DNA of 64,000 bases from Porphyrobacter sp. TH134 (GTDB lineage Bacteria > Pseudomonadota > Alphaproteobacteria > Sphingomonadales > Sphingomonadaceae): NCBI RefSeq assembly GCF_002855495.1, contig NZ_PKRO01000010.1, forward strand, positions 1-64,000. Direction: 5' to 3'. Below are positions 26,373-34,587 of the stretch, piece after piece. Within the stretch, counting starts at the first letter, position 1. Every line of letters begins with the position of its first letter. The notes below the pieces were generated by a model that did not search any database, had not been told where the DNA came from, and saw only the letters and a list, made by a program, of their open reading frames with translations. A program made the translations under genes and the position numbers.

Positions 26373-26454
26373 CGTCATCCCAGCGAAAGCTGGGACCTAG
26401 AGCGGCAAGCGCCGCAAGAAGAGGCCCTAGGCCCCAGCTTGCGCTGGGGTGACG
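26373..26454. repeat. second type of dispersed palindrome
   Basis: CGTCATCCCAGCGAAAGCTGGG at the left is mirrored by CCCCAGCTTGCGCTGGGGTGACG at the right; each arm is itself a hairpin. It is adjacent to copy 2 of the first repeat type, filling the gap before the alpha-subunit stop, where it could act as a processing or termination structure. Confidence 0.8.
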
Positions 26455-26456
26455 GA

Positions 26457-28382
26457 TTATTCGTCTGAAGCGGCAGGCACCACCCGGCACAACACCGCAT
26501 CGACCTGCACCTGCGCGCCCGCGCTGACCTCCAGCCCCTCGACCACCCCGTCGAAGGGCGCGGTGAGGGCGTGTTCCATCTTCATCGCTTCCAGAACCAT
26601 GAGCCGCTGCCCGGCGGTGACGGCCTGACCTTCCGCGACATCGACCGCGATGACCTTGCCCGGCATCGGCGCAATGATCGCGCCATCGGCGGCGGAGGCT
26701 TGGCCGGTGCCGTCGTGGCGTGCGAGAGTGAATACGTGGGAGAGGCCGTCATCCCTGACCAACAATCCTTCAGAAACGACTTCGGCCCAGCGATAGTTGT
26801 ACTCCGGTTCGGCAAGGAATGTGTCGTTACCACGAGCCAAGGCGATTCTCGCCTTGCGAGGTTCAGCATTGAGTCTGAAGCCGGTCGGCGCCTTCCACGC
26901 GGCAAGGCGCTCCTGATCGTCCTCGCTTGGGTAAAGCGGCTCATTCACTCGGCCTTCAAGCAGGAAATAGTGTGCCGCAAAGCCGAGTGCCTTCGGCGAG
27001 GGAACGTCATCAGGAATAATCGTGTCAGCTTTAGCCTCGATCAGTCCCGTCGTCATATTGCCTGCGCGGTAATCCTCGTCGGATAGCAGGTTGCTCAGGA
27101 ACCGGGCATTGTTCTTGACTGGCCAACAGGAGACACCCTGCGCGTTTTGCACCAGCGCCGCTATGGCGTCCTCACGCGAATTGCGGTGGACAATGATCTT
27201 GGCGATCATCGGGTCGTAGAACGGCGAAATCTCGGCGCCTTGTTCAACCCCTGTGTCGATCCGTGCCGGGTGACGCATTGGTGGCTGGATGTCGAAATAT
27301 TTGAGGTTGCCCGTGCTCGGCAAAAACCCCTTGGCCGGGTCTTCTGCATACAACCGCGCCTCGATCGCGTGACCGTTGATCGACAGTTCCTCCTGCCGCT
27401 TGGGCAGTGGCTCGCCACTTGCCACGCGCAGCTGCCACTCAACCAGATCGACCCCGGTGATTTCTTCGGTGACGGGGTGCTCCACCTGCAGCCGGGTGTT
27501 CATCTCCATGAAGAAGATGCGGTCGGCGCGCAGGCCTTCGCTGGCATCGGCGATGAATTCGATTGTGCCCGCGCCCTCGTAATCGACCGCCTTGGCGGCG
27601 CGCACGGCGGCGGCGCAGATCGCTTCGCGGGTGGCGGCGTCCATGCCGGGGGCGGGGGCTTCCTCGATCACCTTCTGGTGGCGGCGCTGGAGCGAGCAGT
27701 CGCGCTCGAACAGGTGGACGACGTTGCCGTGGGCGTCGCCGAACACCTGCACCTCGATATGGCGGGGCGAGGTGATCCACTTTTCGAGCAACACTTCGTC
27801 ATTGCCGAAGCTGGCCTTGGCCTCGCGGCGGCAGCTTTCCAGCGCGGCGGCGAAATCGGCGGGGGCATCGACCTTGCGCATCCCCTTGCCGCCGCCGCCC
27901 GCGACCGCCTTGATGAGGACGGGATAGCCGATGGCCTCGGCCTCAGCGGTGAGGCGCTCCACCGACTGATCCGAGCCGTCATAGCCCGGCGTCACCGGCA
28001 CGCCCGCCGCGCGCATCAGCTGCTTGGCCGCGTCCTTCAATCCCATGGCGCGGATGCTGGAAGGCTTGGGGCCGACCCAGATCAGGCCCGCATCGATCAC
28101 GGCCTGCGCAAAATCGGCGTTCTCGGACAGGAACCCGTAGCCCGGATGGATCGCATCCACCCCCGTCTGCTTGGCCGCAGCGATGATCTTCGCGCCGACC
28201 AGATAGCTTTCCGCAGCGGGCGAGGGGCCGATATGCACCGCCTCGTCAGCGGAGCGCACATGCAGCGCCTTGGCGTCGGCATCGGAATAGACCGCGACCG
28301 TCGCCACGCCCATCGCCCGGGCAGTGCGCATGATCCGGCAGGCGATCTCGCCGCGATTGGCGATCAGGAGTTTGGTAATCAT
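26457..28382 (-). CDS. acyl-CoA carboxylase, biotin carboxylase/carrier (alpha) subunit
   Basis: 641 residues: biotin carboxylase N-domain (I-A-N-R-G-E-I-A near residue 8), ATP-grasp with G-G-G-G-K-G-M (about 162-168), the E-M-N-T-R-L-Q-V-E-H catalytic strand, a C-domain, an MCC/PCC-type linker, and a C-terminal biotinyl domain with EAMKM (Lys601). It carboxylates its own biotin using bicarbonate and ATP and hands it to the beta subunit. Length and layout fit MccA/PccA. Only repeats separate it from beta, so both should come from one transcript. Confidence 0.93.
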   Translation of the reverse strand: MITKLLIANRGEIACRIMRTARAMGVATVAVYSDADAKALHVRSADEAVHIGPSPAAESYLVGAKIIAAAKQTGVDAIHPGYGFLSENADFAQAVIDAGLIWVGPKPSSIRAMGLKDAAKQLMRAAGVPVTPGYDGSDQSVERLTAEAEAIGYPVLIKAVAGGGGKGMRKVDAPADFAAALESCRREAKASFGNDEVLLEKWITSPRHIEVQVFGDAHGNVVHLFERDCSLQRRHQKVIEEAPAPGMDAATREAICAAAVRAAKAVDYEGAGTIEFIADASEGLRADRIFFMEMNTRLQVEHPVTEEITGVDLVEWQLRVASGEPLPKRQEELSINGHAIEARLYAEDPAKGFLPSTGNLKYFDIQPPMRHPARIDTGVEQGAEISPFYDPMIAKIIVHRNSREDAIAALVQNAQGVSCWPVKNNARFLSNLLSDEDYRAGNMTTGLIEAKADTIIPDDVPSPKALGFAAHYFLLEGRVNEPLYPSEDDQERLAAWKAPTGFRLNAEPRKARIALARGNDTFLAEPEYNYRWAEVVSEGLLVRDDGLSHVFTLARHDGTGQASAADGAIIAPMPGKVIAVDVAEGQAVTAGQRLMVLEAMKMEHALTAPFDGVVEGLEVSAGAQVQVDAVLCRVVPAASDE

Positions 28383-28406
28383 GGGGGAGGGTTAGCCTAG
28401 ATTTTT

Positions 28407-28508
28407 CGTCATTGCGAGGAGCCGTAGGCGACGCGGCAATCCATTTTCAACCTTTGCGCTCATGCATCGCCAGATGCTGGATTGCCGCGCCTTCGGCTCG
28501 CAATGACG
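28407..28508. repeat. dispersed palindromic repeat, copy 3
   Basis: CGTCATTGCGAGGAGCCG at the left and GCCTTCGGCTCGCAATGACG at the right are inverted partners, with GGCAATCCA and TGGATTGCC inside. It occupies the space between crtB and the carboxylase alpha gene. Confidence 0.85.
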
Positions 28509-28509
28509 A

Positions 28510-29466
28510 TTAGCGGGAAGTAGGCCGGTAATCCGCAATCCCCCAATGGATCCCGCCCTCCGGCATCTTCTCGCGGTTGAGCACCGCCGAAAGGAACGCC
28601 CGCACACCGTACAGCGCCTTTTCCCCGCGCGGAACGTAGGTGCGGCTGGCCCATGCCTCGGGCCCTCGGCTGCGAACCTTGCGCCCGATCGCGCCATAGA
28701 TGCGTGCAGCGGACAGCACCGCCCAGCGGCTGCGGAACGGGAGCTTGGCCGCGCCAACCCTTGCGGCCGCCTCGTGCTTTTCCACCAGCGCCACCAGCCG
28801 CGCGGCCAGTGCGGCAAGTTCCTTGCGGTGGTGCGGTTTGGTGTGCTGGCCGGGCTCGATATCCTGTTCGACCAGCCAGATTTCGGGGAGGTAACAGCGG
28901 CCCACCGCGTCATCTTCGACGATATCGCGCGCGATGTTCGACAGTTGGAAGGCAAGGCCCAGATCATTGGCGCGGTCGAGCGTTTCCTGATCGTCAGGCG
29001 AGACCCCCATCACCACCGCCATCATCACGCCCACCGCGCCCGCCACGTGGTAGCAGTAGCGCAGCATGTCCGCCTCGGTGCGGGGACGCCAGTCTTCGGC
29101 GTCCAATTGGAAGCCGGCGATCACGTCCTCGGCCATTTGCGGGGTGAGGCCGACTTCGGCGGCGACGACGCCCAGCGCATCGAACGCCGGATCGCCGGTC
29201 GGCTCCCCTGCGAAAGCCAGCGCGGTCAGGCGGCGGATCAGGGCGAGGCGTTCGCCCAGATCGCTCTGGTCGCCCAGCTCGCCGCCCATGTCCTGATTGT
29301 CGGCAATGTCATCCGCGCGGCGGCACCAGGCGTAGAGCAGCCAGGCGCGTTCCCGCGTCTGGCGGTCGAACAGGCGCGCAGCGGCGGAAAAGCTCTGCGA
29401 TCCGCGCTTGATCGACAGCCGTGCGTGCTCGACCAGCGCGGCGCGGGTGGTGGCATCGACCGCCAT
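28510..29466 (-). CDS. crtB: phytoene synthase
   Basis: 318 residues. Both Asp-rich Mg-diphosphate motifs are present: D-D-I-A-D (Asp52-Asp56) and A-R-D-I-V-E-D-D (Asp181-Asp185). CrtB condenses two geranylgeranyl diphosphates to phytoene, the first committed carotenoid step, at the membrane surface. It is the last gene of a minus-strand run that starts with crtY and crtI. A LOG-family gene ends eight bases upstream. crtE, which supplies GGPP, is not in the window. Confidence 0.95.
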   Translation of the reverse strand: MAVDATTRAALVEHARLSIKRGSQSFSAAARLFDRQTRERAWLLYAWCRRADDIADNQDMGGELGDQSDLGERLALIRRLTALAFAGEPTGDPAFDALGVVAAEVGLTPQMAEDVIAGFQLDAEDWRPRTEADMLRYCYHVAGAVGVMMAVVMGVSPDDQETLDRANDLGLAFQLSNIARDIVEDDAVGRCYLPEIWLVEQDIEPGQHTKPHHRKELAALAARLVALVEKHEAAARVGAAKLPFRSRWAVLSAARIYGAIGRKVRSRGPEAWASRTYVPRGEKALYGVRAFLSAVLNREKMPEGGIHWGIADYRPTSR

Positions 29467-29474
29467 GGCGAGGC

Positions 29475-30056
29475 TTACAGCTCCTCGGCCTTCATGCGGA
29501 AGATCGGGGTGTGCGGCTGATAGGCTTCCATCTTGGCGAGCAATTCGTGGATCGAGGTCGCCGCGATCAGGATGTTCTGGTGCGCGGGCCGGACAAAGCC
29601 GACCGCCGCCATCTTGGCATTGAAAGCGAGCAATTCGTCATAAAACCCGAACGCGTTGAGCAGGCCGACGGGCTTGGAATGATAGCCCAGCTGCGACCAG
29701 CTCATCGCTTCCCACAGCTCGTCCATTGTGCCCACGCCGCCGGGGATGGTGACGAAGCCGTCGGAAAGATCGGTGAAGCGCTGCTTTCTCTCGTGCATCC
29801 CGCTGACGGTGACGAGTTCGTCGCAGTCGTGGTTGGCGACTTCGGCCTTGACGAGGTGTTCGGGGATGATGCCGATCACCTCGCCGCCCGCATCCTTCGC
29901 GCCCTTGGCCACCGCACCCATCAGCCCGAGCTTGCCGCCGCCATAGACAAGGCCAATCCCGCGCTGCGCCAGTTCCGCGCCGACATCATAGGCAAGCTGG
30001 ATATAGCGCGGGTCTTCGGGCGAGGCCGAACCGCAATAAACGGCGAGACGTTTCAT
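29475..30056 (-). CDS. LOG-family nucleotide phosphoribohydrolase
   Basis: 193 residues with the LOG/TIGR00730 hallmarks: Y-G-G-G-K-L-G-L-M-G near residue 39 and the active-site P-G-G-V-G-T-M-D-E-L-W-E near residue 105. Members release the base from (cytokinin) nucleoside 5'-monophosphates; bacterial ones often act on AMP-like nucleotides. The gene sits inside the carotenoid operon, eight bases before crtB. Its start overlaps the DUF559 stop (ATGA), and its GGGGAGGA SD comes from the flanking repeat. Confidence 0.9.
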   Translation of the reverse strand: MKRLAVYCGSASPEDPRYIQLAYDVGAELAQRGIGLVYGGGKLGLMGAVAKGAKDAGGEVIGIIPEHLVKAEVANHDCDELVTVSGMHERKQRFTDLSDGFVTIPGGVGTMDELWEAMSWSQLGYHSKPVGLLNAFGFYDELLAFNAKMAAVGFVRPAHQNILIAATSIHELLAKMEAYQPHTPIFRMKAEEL

Positions 30057-30478
30057 GAGTCCTCCCCGGAACGGGGAGGGGGACCATCCGAAGGATGGGG
30101 GAGGGGCGGGCAGGTCATGCGTTCCATTCTTTCATCACAAATCTGCACGACCCGCTGAACCACCGCCTCGATATCTTCAAGCACAAGTTGCGCCGGGATG
30201 CGTGTGGTGGCGATGCCTTGCTGGCGCAAAAACCGCGATCGCACTTCGTCTTTGGCGACTACCGAAGCACTGTCGTGCGCCCTGCCATCCACCTCGATCG
30301 CCAGCCGTGCCTTGGTGCAGAAGAAATCGAGCACGTAGATGCCCGCCGGGTGTTGGCGGCGGAATTTGAGGCCGCCGGGGCGGGTGCGCAGGGCTTGCCA
30401 CAGGGCGATTTCGGGCGGCGTCATTTCGGCGCGGAGTTTGCGGGCGAGTTTGATCGTCGTGCTTTGGCCTCTGATCAT
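30053..30478 (-). CDS. DUF559 (Vsr/restriction-like) endonuclease-domain protein
   Basis: 141 residues. The N-terminal R-x-L-R-x-x-M-T-P-x-E-x-x-L-W and central F-R-R-Q-H-P, D-F-F-C, L-A-I-E-V-D-G-x-x-H segments define DUF559, a predicted PD-(D/E)xK-type nuclease related to Vsr. Catalytic candidates are Glu24-like and the Asp-Glu-Val-Asp cluster. The last 20 or so residues (P-L-P-H-P-S-D-G-P) are encoded by a flanking palindrome. It is bracketed by inverted repeats and inserted between crtI and the LOG gene. Cellular role unknown. Confidence 0.8.
   Translation of the reverse strand: MIRGQSTTIKLARKLRAEMTPPEIALWQALRTRPGGLKFRRQHPAGIYVLDFFCTKARLAIEVDGRAHDSASVVAKDEVRSRFLRQQGIATTRIPAQLVLEDIEAVVQRVVQICDERMERMTCPPLPHPSDGPPPRSGEDS
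30061..30113. repeat. REP-like element on the 3' side of the DUF559 gene
   Basis: Core GGGGAGGGGGACCATCCG, then AAGGATGGGGGAGGGGC. It is an inverted copy of the element at 30479-30518. It encodes the DUF559 C-terminus and supplies the SD of the LOG gene. Confidence 0.75.
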
Positions 30479-30518
30479 GCTCGCCCCTCCACCACCTACG
30501 GTGGTCCCCCTCCCCTGG
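30479..30518. repeat. REP-like element on the 5' side of the DUF559 gene
   Basis: Read on the minus strand: GGGGAGGGGGACCACCG then TAGGTGGTGGAGGGGCGAGC, nearly identical to the element at 30061 but in opposite orientation. Its GGAGGGG is the SD of the DUF559 gene, six bases before ATG 30478. Confidence 0.75.
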
Positions 30519-30549
30519 AAACGCAGTTCGGCGCAGCCAACGGGAGGAT

Positions 30550-32121
30550 TTATGCCCCGACCTTCGCCAAATCCTCCAGCATCAGCCCGGCGGTGGCCTT
30601 CGCGCTGCCGACCACGCCGGGGATGCCTGCGCCCGGGTGGGTGCCTGCGCCGACGAGGTAGTAGTTGTCGATCACGTCATCGCGGTTGTGGCCGCGCAGG
30701 TACGCGCTTTGCCACAGCACCGGCTCAAGGCTGAAGGCGCTGCCCATGTGGGCGTTCAAGTCCTGCTTGAAGTCCTTGGGTGCGTAGCTGAACTTGGTGA
30801 TGATCCGGTCATGGATATCGGGGATCAACCGGCGGCCCAGCTCGTCGAGGATCATCTTTTCCAGCTTCGGGCCGACCTCGTCCCAATCGATCGGCATCTT
30901 GCCCATGTGGCTGACGGGGACGAGCGCGTAGAACGTGCTCTTGCCGGCGGGTGCCATGCTGGGGTCGGTGACGGTCGGGTGGTGGAGGTAGATCGCGAAA
31001 TCTTCGGGCACCACGCCGTTCTTGTAGATGTCGTCGAGCAGGCCTTTGTAACGCTTGGCGAACAGGATCATGTGGTGGGGGATGCCGGGCCAGGTGCCTT
31101 CCAGCCCAAAGTGCACCACGAACAGCGACGGGCTGAAGCTCTTGCGGTTCAGGCTCTTGGCCATCTGCTTGCCGCGATCGCTGCCCGACAGCAGGTCCTT
31201 GTAGGAATGCATGATGTCGGCGTTGCTGGCGACGGCATCAAACCGCTGGCGGAAGCCGCTCTTGGTCTCCACCTCGGTCGCCTTGGTGCCGAGGGTATGC
31301 ACCTGCACGACCGGATCGCCGACGCGCATCGTGCCGCCGAGCCGCTCGAAATGGCGCACCATGCCCGCGATCAGCCGGTTGGTGCCGCCGCGCGCCCACC
31401 ACACGCCGCCGTCCTTCTCCAGCTTGTGGATCAGGGCGTAGATCGACGAGGTGTTCATCGGGTTGCCGCCCACCAGCAGCGAATGGAAGCTGAAGGCTTC
31501 GCGCAGCTTGGGGTGTTCGATATAGCTCGACACCATCGAATAGACGCTCCGCCAGGCCTGCTCCTTGATCAGGGCAGGAGCGGCCTTCAGCATCGACTTG
31601 AAATCGAGGAACGGCTTGGTGCCGAGCTTGAGATAGCCTTCCTCGTACACCCGTGCCGAATATTCGAGGAACCGGGCATAGCCAGCAACATCCGCCGGGT
31701 TCAGCTTGGCGATTTCCGCGTTGAGCTGTTCCTCGTCGTTCGAATATTCGAAGTTGGTGCCATCGGGCCAGTTGAGCCGGTAGAACGGCATGACCTTCAT
31801 CAGCTCGACATCTTCGGCGATGTCATGGCCGGTCAGCGCCCAGAGTTCCTCAAGGCAAGGCGGATCGGTGATGACCGTCGGCCCGCCATCGAAGGTGAAG
31901 CCGTCCCGCTCCCAGAAATAGGCGCGCCCGCCGGGCTTGTCGCGGCTTTCGATCACGGTGGTGGCAATGCCGGCCGATTGCAGCCGGACGGCCAGCGCCA
32001 TGCCGCCAAAGCCCGAACCGATCACGCAGGCCGTTTTGCCGGCGTAGCGTTCGGCCATGGCGGGGTTGATGCCCTTACCGGTGGTGGCGCCAGCGATGTT
32101 GATTTTCACGTCGGCGTTCAT
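30550..32121 (-). CDS. crtI: phytoene desaturase
   Basis: 523 residues of the CrtI amine-oxidase-like family. The N-terminal FAD motif V-I-G-S-G-F-G-G-M-A is near residue 33, with G-G-R-A-Y near residue 63. The C-terminal bacterial desaturase signature includes Y-L-V-G-A-G-T-H-P-G-A-G-I-P-G-V. It introduces double bonds into phytoene to give lycopene (or neurosporene). A roughly 28-residue N-terminal extension precedes the Rossmann fold. Its ATG overlaps the crtY stop (ATGA). The REP-DUF559 unit follows 32 bases downstream. Confidence 0.96.
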   Translation of the reverse strand: MNADVKINIAGATTGKGINPAMAERYAGKTACVIGSGFGGMALAVRLQSAGIATTVIESRDKPGGRAYFWERDGFTFDGGPTVITDPPCLEELWALTGHDIAEDVELMKVMPFYRLNWPDGTNFEYSNDEEQLNAEIAKLNPADVAGYARFLEYSARVYEEGYLKLGTKPFLDFKSMLKAAPALIKEQAWRSVYSMVSSYIEHPKLREAFSFHSLLVGGNPMNTSSIYALIHKLEKDGGVWWARGGTNRLIAGMVRHFERLGGTMRVGDPVVQVHTLGTKATEVETKSGFRQRFDAVASNADIMHSYKDLLSGSDRGKQMAKSLNRKSFSPSLFVVHFGLEGTWPGIPHHMILFAKRYKGLLDDIYKNGVVPEDFAIYLHHPTVTDPSMAPAGKSTFYALVPVSHMGKMPIDWDEVGPKLEKMILDELGRRLIPDIHDRIITKFSYAPKDFKQDLNAHMGSAFSLEPVLWQSAYLRGHNRDDVIDNYYLVGAGTHPGAGIPGVVGSAKATAGLMLEDLAKVGA

Positions 32122-33380
32122 GCCGGGGTCTCCATGTTGAAAGGCTTGGCGTCGAGGGGCTTGCCAGAGGAAAACAGCGCACGGATCGCGCGCGGGATAG
32201 CTACGGGCGGCTTGCCCGTGAGGATGCGCAGCCGGTCAGGCCAGGTGGATCGGCCGGCGTAAAAGCGTTCCACCAGCGCGCCGCGCAGCGCGTAGAAATG
32301 TTCGAACACCACCACCCGCTTGTCAGGCTCGGCTGCTTCGAACAGCATCCGGGTCAGCATCCGGTAATAGGCTGTCGCGCGCCAGTGGCGTTTTGACCGG
32401 CGGGTGCAGAAAGCGGCGAGTTCATCGCCGGTCAGCGCCGGACGGCTGGCGATAAGGTGCGCAATGGCCAGCGCATTATCGACCGCAAAGGGCAGAGTGT
32501 AACTGGTCAGCGGATGCGAAAAGCCCCCGCGTGCACCGGCCAGCGCGACGCCGGGGATGGCGACCTCGGCCAGCGCCGCGTTGAAATCGCCGCCCGAGAT
32601 CACCGGCAGGATGCCCGCTTCCTGATCGACCACTTCGCCCTTCCACCCGCGAAGGTGGGCATATTCGGCGATCCGGCCTTTCAACACATCAGCGTCCATC
32701 TTGGGCTGATCGGCATAGTAGGTGTCTTCGATGAACACGTCGGTCGGCGACAGCGGCAGGACATAGACGAAGCGGTAAGCCGCACCATTGCCATGCGGCG
32801 CGAGCTGATCGACATTGGCATCCATGATGATGGGGCGGGTGAGGCCGTGCGGCGTTTCGCAGCGGAATTGCTGGCCGAGAAACACCTGCCAGCCGCCCGA
32901 CAGCGCCTTGGAGGGCTTGAACGGGCGGCAATCGATCACGCGCTTGGCGGCCAGCCGCTTGCCATCGGCCAGCGTCACCCCGCTCGCATCCAGCTGTGCG
33001 GCCTTGGTATCCAGCATCACGGTCTGCGGCGGCAGCTCGGCCATCAGCTTGGCATGAAATTCGGCGCTGGCGAGCGAGCGGTATGATGTCGGCAAGGTGC
33101 GGCCGAGGCGCGGAAAGGTGATGTCGTAGCCTTCGTCCCAACCGTTGAGATCAAAGCCTGCCATCAGGCCGCGCGCACGCGGCCGGATATCGGTTTCAAA
33201 CCAGCTCCAGCGATGATGCCCGCCAAAGCTGCGGCCCGCTTCGATCACCACAAACCGGCAATCCGGGGCGTGGCGGTACAGCGCCAGCGCAATCAGCCCA
33301 CCTGCAAGCCCGCCGCCGACGATAATCACGTCATAGGGGGCGGCGCTGTGCGTGCCGGTTGCGTGCGGTGAATCGACCAT
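32118..33380 (-). CDS. crtY: lycopene beta-cyclase
   Basis: 420 residues, CrtY type. The FAD motif I-I-V-G-G-G-L-A-G-G is near residue 19, and G-G-H-H-R-W-S-W-F near residue 53 is characteristic of proteobacterial CrtY. F-I-E-D-T-Y-Y in the middle and G-A-R-G-G-F-S-H-P-L-T-S-Y follow the family. It cyclises both ends of lycopene to beta-carotene. ATG 33380 is chosen for its AGAGGCG SD and the family N-terminus. It is first in the carotenoid operon, divergent from the MipA gene over a 129-base promoter region. Confidence 0.95.
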   Translation of the reverse strand: MVDSPHATGTHSAAPYDVIIVGGGLAGGLIALALYRHAPDCRFVVIEAGRSFGGHHRWSWFETDIRPRARGLMAGFDLNGWDEGYDITFPRLGRTLPTSYRSLASAEFHAKLMAELPPQTVMLDTKAAQLDASGVTLADGKRLAAKRVIDCRPFKPSKALSGGWQVFLGQQFRCETPHGLTRPIIMDANVDQLAPHGNGAAYRFVYVLPLSPTDVFIEDTYYADQPKMDADVLKGRIAEYAHLRGWKGEVVDQEAGILPVISGGDFNAALAEVAIPGVALAGARGGFSHPLTSYTLPFAVDNALAIAHLIASRPALTGDELAAFCTRRSKRHWRATAYYRMLTRMLFEAAEPDKRVVVFEHFYALRGALVERFYAGRSTWPDRLRILTGKPPVAIPRAIRALFSSGKPLDAKPFNMETPA

Positions 33381-33433
33381 CGCCTCTGCCCTAGGCCAGC
33401 GCCGCGCCCACCGCAATCACTCGCGCGATTCGG

Positions 33434-33445
33434 ATGTTGCAACAT
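33434..33445. promoter_or_regulatory. candidate operator palindrome between crtY and mipA-like gene
   Basis: ATGTTGCAACAT is a perfect 12-base palindrome, 54 bases upstream of crtY and 65 upstream of the divergent gene. It does not fit the TGT-N12-ACA PpsR/CrtJ site. The factor is unknown. Confidence 0.35.
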
Positions 33446-33509
33446 CACGCAAAAACAATAAGGCGCTCGCCAGACACGCCCACCAACCCCGTCCAAAAGG
33501 ATTGCCTCC

Positions 33510-34496
33510 GTGACGCTTCGTTCTGCCTTTGGCTCGCTGGCACCTGCACTTATGATCGCTGCCCTTGGCGCCGCGCCTGTCCTTGCTTCGGAGGGCGAGG
33601 CCGATAGTAGCGAAACCGACGCCGAGGCCGCAATGGACACTGAAGCCGGGCCTGTGGCGGTCTCAGCCCCGTCCGCCCAGCCCGCCATGCCGCCCGCAGC
33701 CGCGCCGCCGTTTTCGTTCAGCAAGCCGGTCTATGACGAGACCTGGGCGACGATCGGCCTCGGCGTCGGCATGGTGCCGAGCTATGCCGGGTCCAACGAT
33801 TATATCGCTTTCCCGCTGCCACTGATCGTTGGGCGGGTCGGCGGGATCGGCATCAGCCCGAATGGGCCGGGCTTTGTCCTCGATGTCAATTCGCCCCCGC
33901 CCGCAATGGGCCCGCGCAAGGGCGCGCGCGTGGCCTTTGGTCCGGCCTTCCGCTTCCGCAATGATCGCAACAACCGCATCAGCGACGAAGTGGTCGCGCG
34001 CGCCGGCAAGCTCGATGCCGCGCTGGAAGTGGGCGGCAATGTCGCGGTGACCTTTCCCAATGTGTTCAAGACCTTCGACCAGCTGGGCTTTGGCGTGCAG
34101 GCGCGCTGGGATGTGCTGGGCGCCCACAGCGGCATGATTGTCGAACCCCAGATCACCTACCGCGCGCCCGTGGGCCGCAGTTTCGCGCTGCAAGTGCAGG
34201 CGAGCGCCGAATTCGTCGATGACAGTTTTGCCGATTACTATTTCACCGTGAACCCCGCGCAGGCGCTGGCCACCGGCCTGCCGCAGTTTCGCGCCGATGG
34301 CGGCCTCAATCGCATGGGGACAGTGGCGATCCTGACCTATGATCTTGATGGCAAGCCCCTGAGCGGCGGCTGGGCGATCACCGGGGTCGGCGGCTATTCG
34401 CGCCTCATCGGGGACAGTTCGGACACGCCCTACACCGCGCTGCGGGGCGATTCCGATCAGTTCATTATCGGTCTGGGGCTGGCCTACACCTTTTGA
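33510..34496 (+). CDS. MipA/OmpV-family outer-membrane protein
   Basis: 328 residues: signal peptide (cleavage near VLASE), an acidic then Pro/Ala-rich linker to about residue 72, then the MipA/OmpV barrel with W-A-T-I-G-L-G-V-G-M-V-P-S-Y-A-G-S-N and Y-I-A-F-P-L-P at its beginning. It ends in A-Y-T-F, a typical barrel terminus. MipA was first described as a scaffold for murein enzymes in E. coli; OmpV-type relatives act as porins. GTG 33510 follows AAAAGG at normal spacing. Confidence 0.88.
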   Translation: MTLRSAFGSLAPALMIAALGAAPVLASEGEADSSETDAEAAMDTEAGPVAVSAPSAQPAMPPAAAPPFSFSKPVYDETWATIGLGVGMVPSYAGSNDYIAFPLPLIVGRVGGIGISPNGPGFVLDVNSPPPAMGPRKGARVAFGPAFRFRNDRNNRISDEVVARAGKLDAALEVGGNVAVTFPNVFKTFDQLGFGVQARWDVLGAHSGMIVEPQITYRAPVGRSFALQVQASAEFVDDSFADYYFTVNPAQALATGLPQFRADGGLNRMGTVAILTYDLDGKPLSGGWAITGVGGYSRLIGDSSDTPYTALRGDSDQFIIGLGLAYTF

Positions 34497-34587
34497 TGGC
34501 GGGCCGCCTGCGCACCCCCCTTGCCAAGCGCCGGGCCTGAGCGCATCAGACCCCAAAGCCGGATAGCGGCGTGGGGAGTTTGAAGAC

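Noticed and set aside
26250-26378. Longer N-terminus for the carboxylase beta subunit
   Set aside because: It would translate palindromic repeat DNA; ATG 26249 has a strong SD and the family N-terminus.
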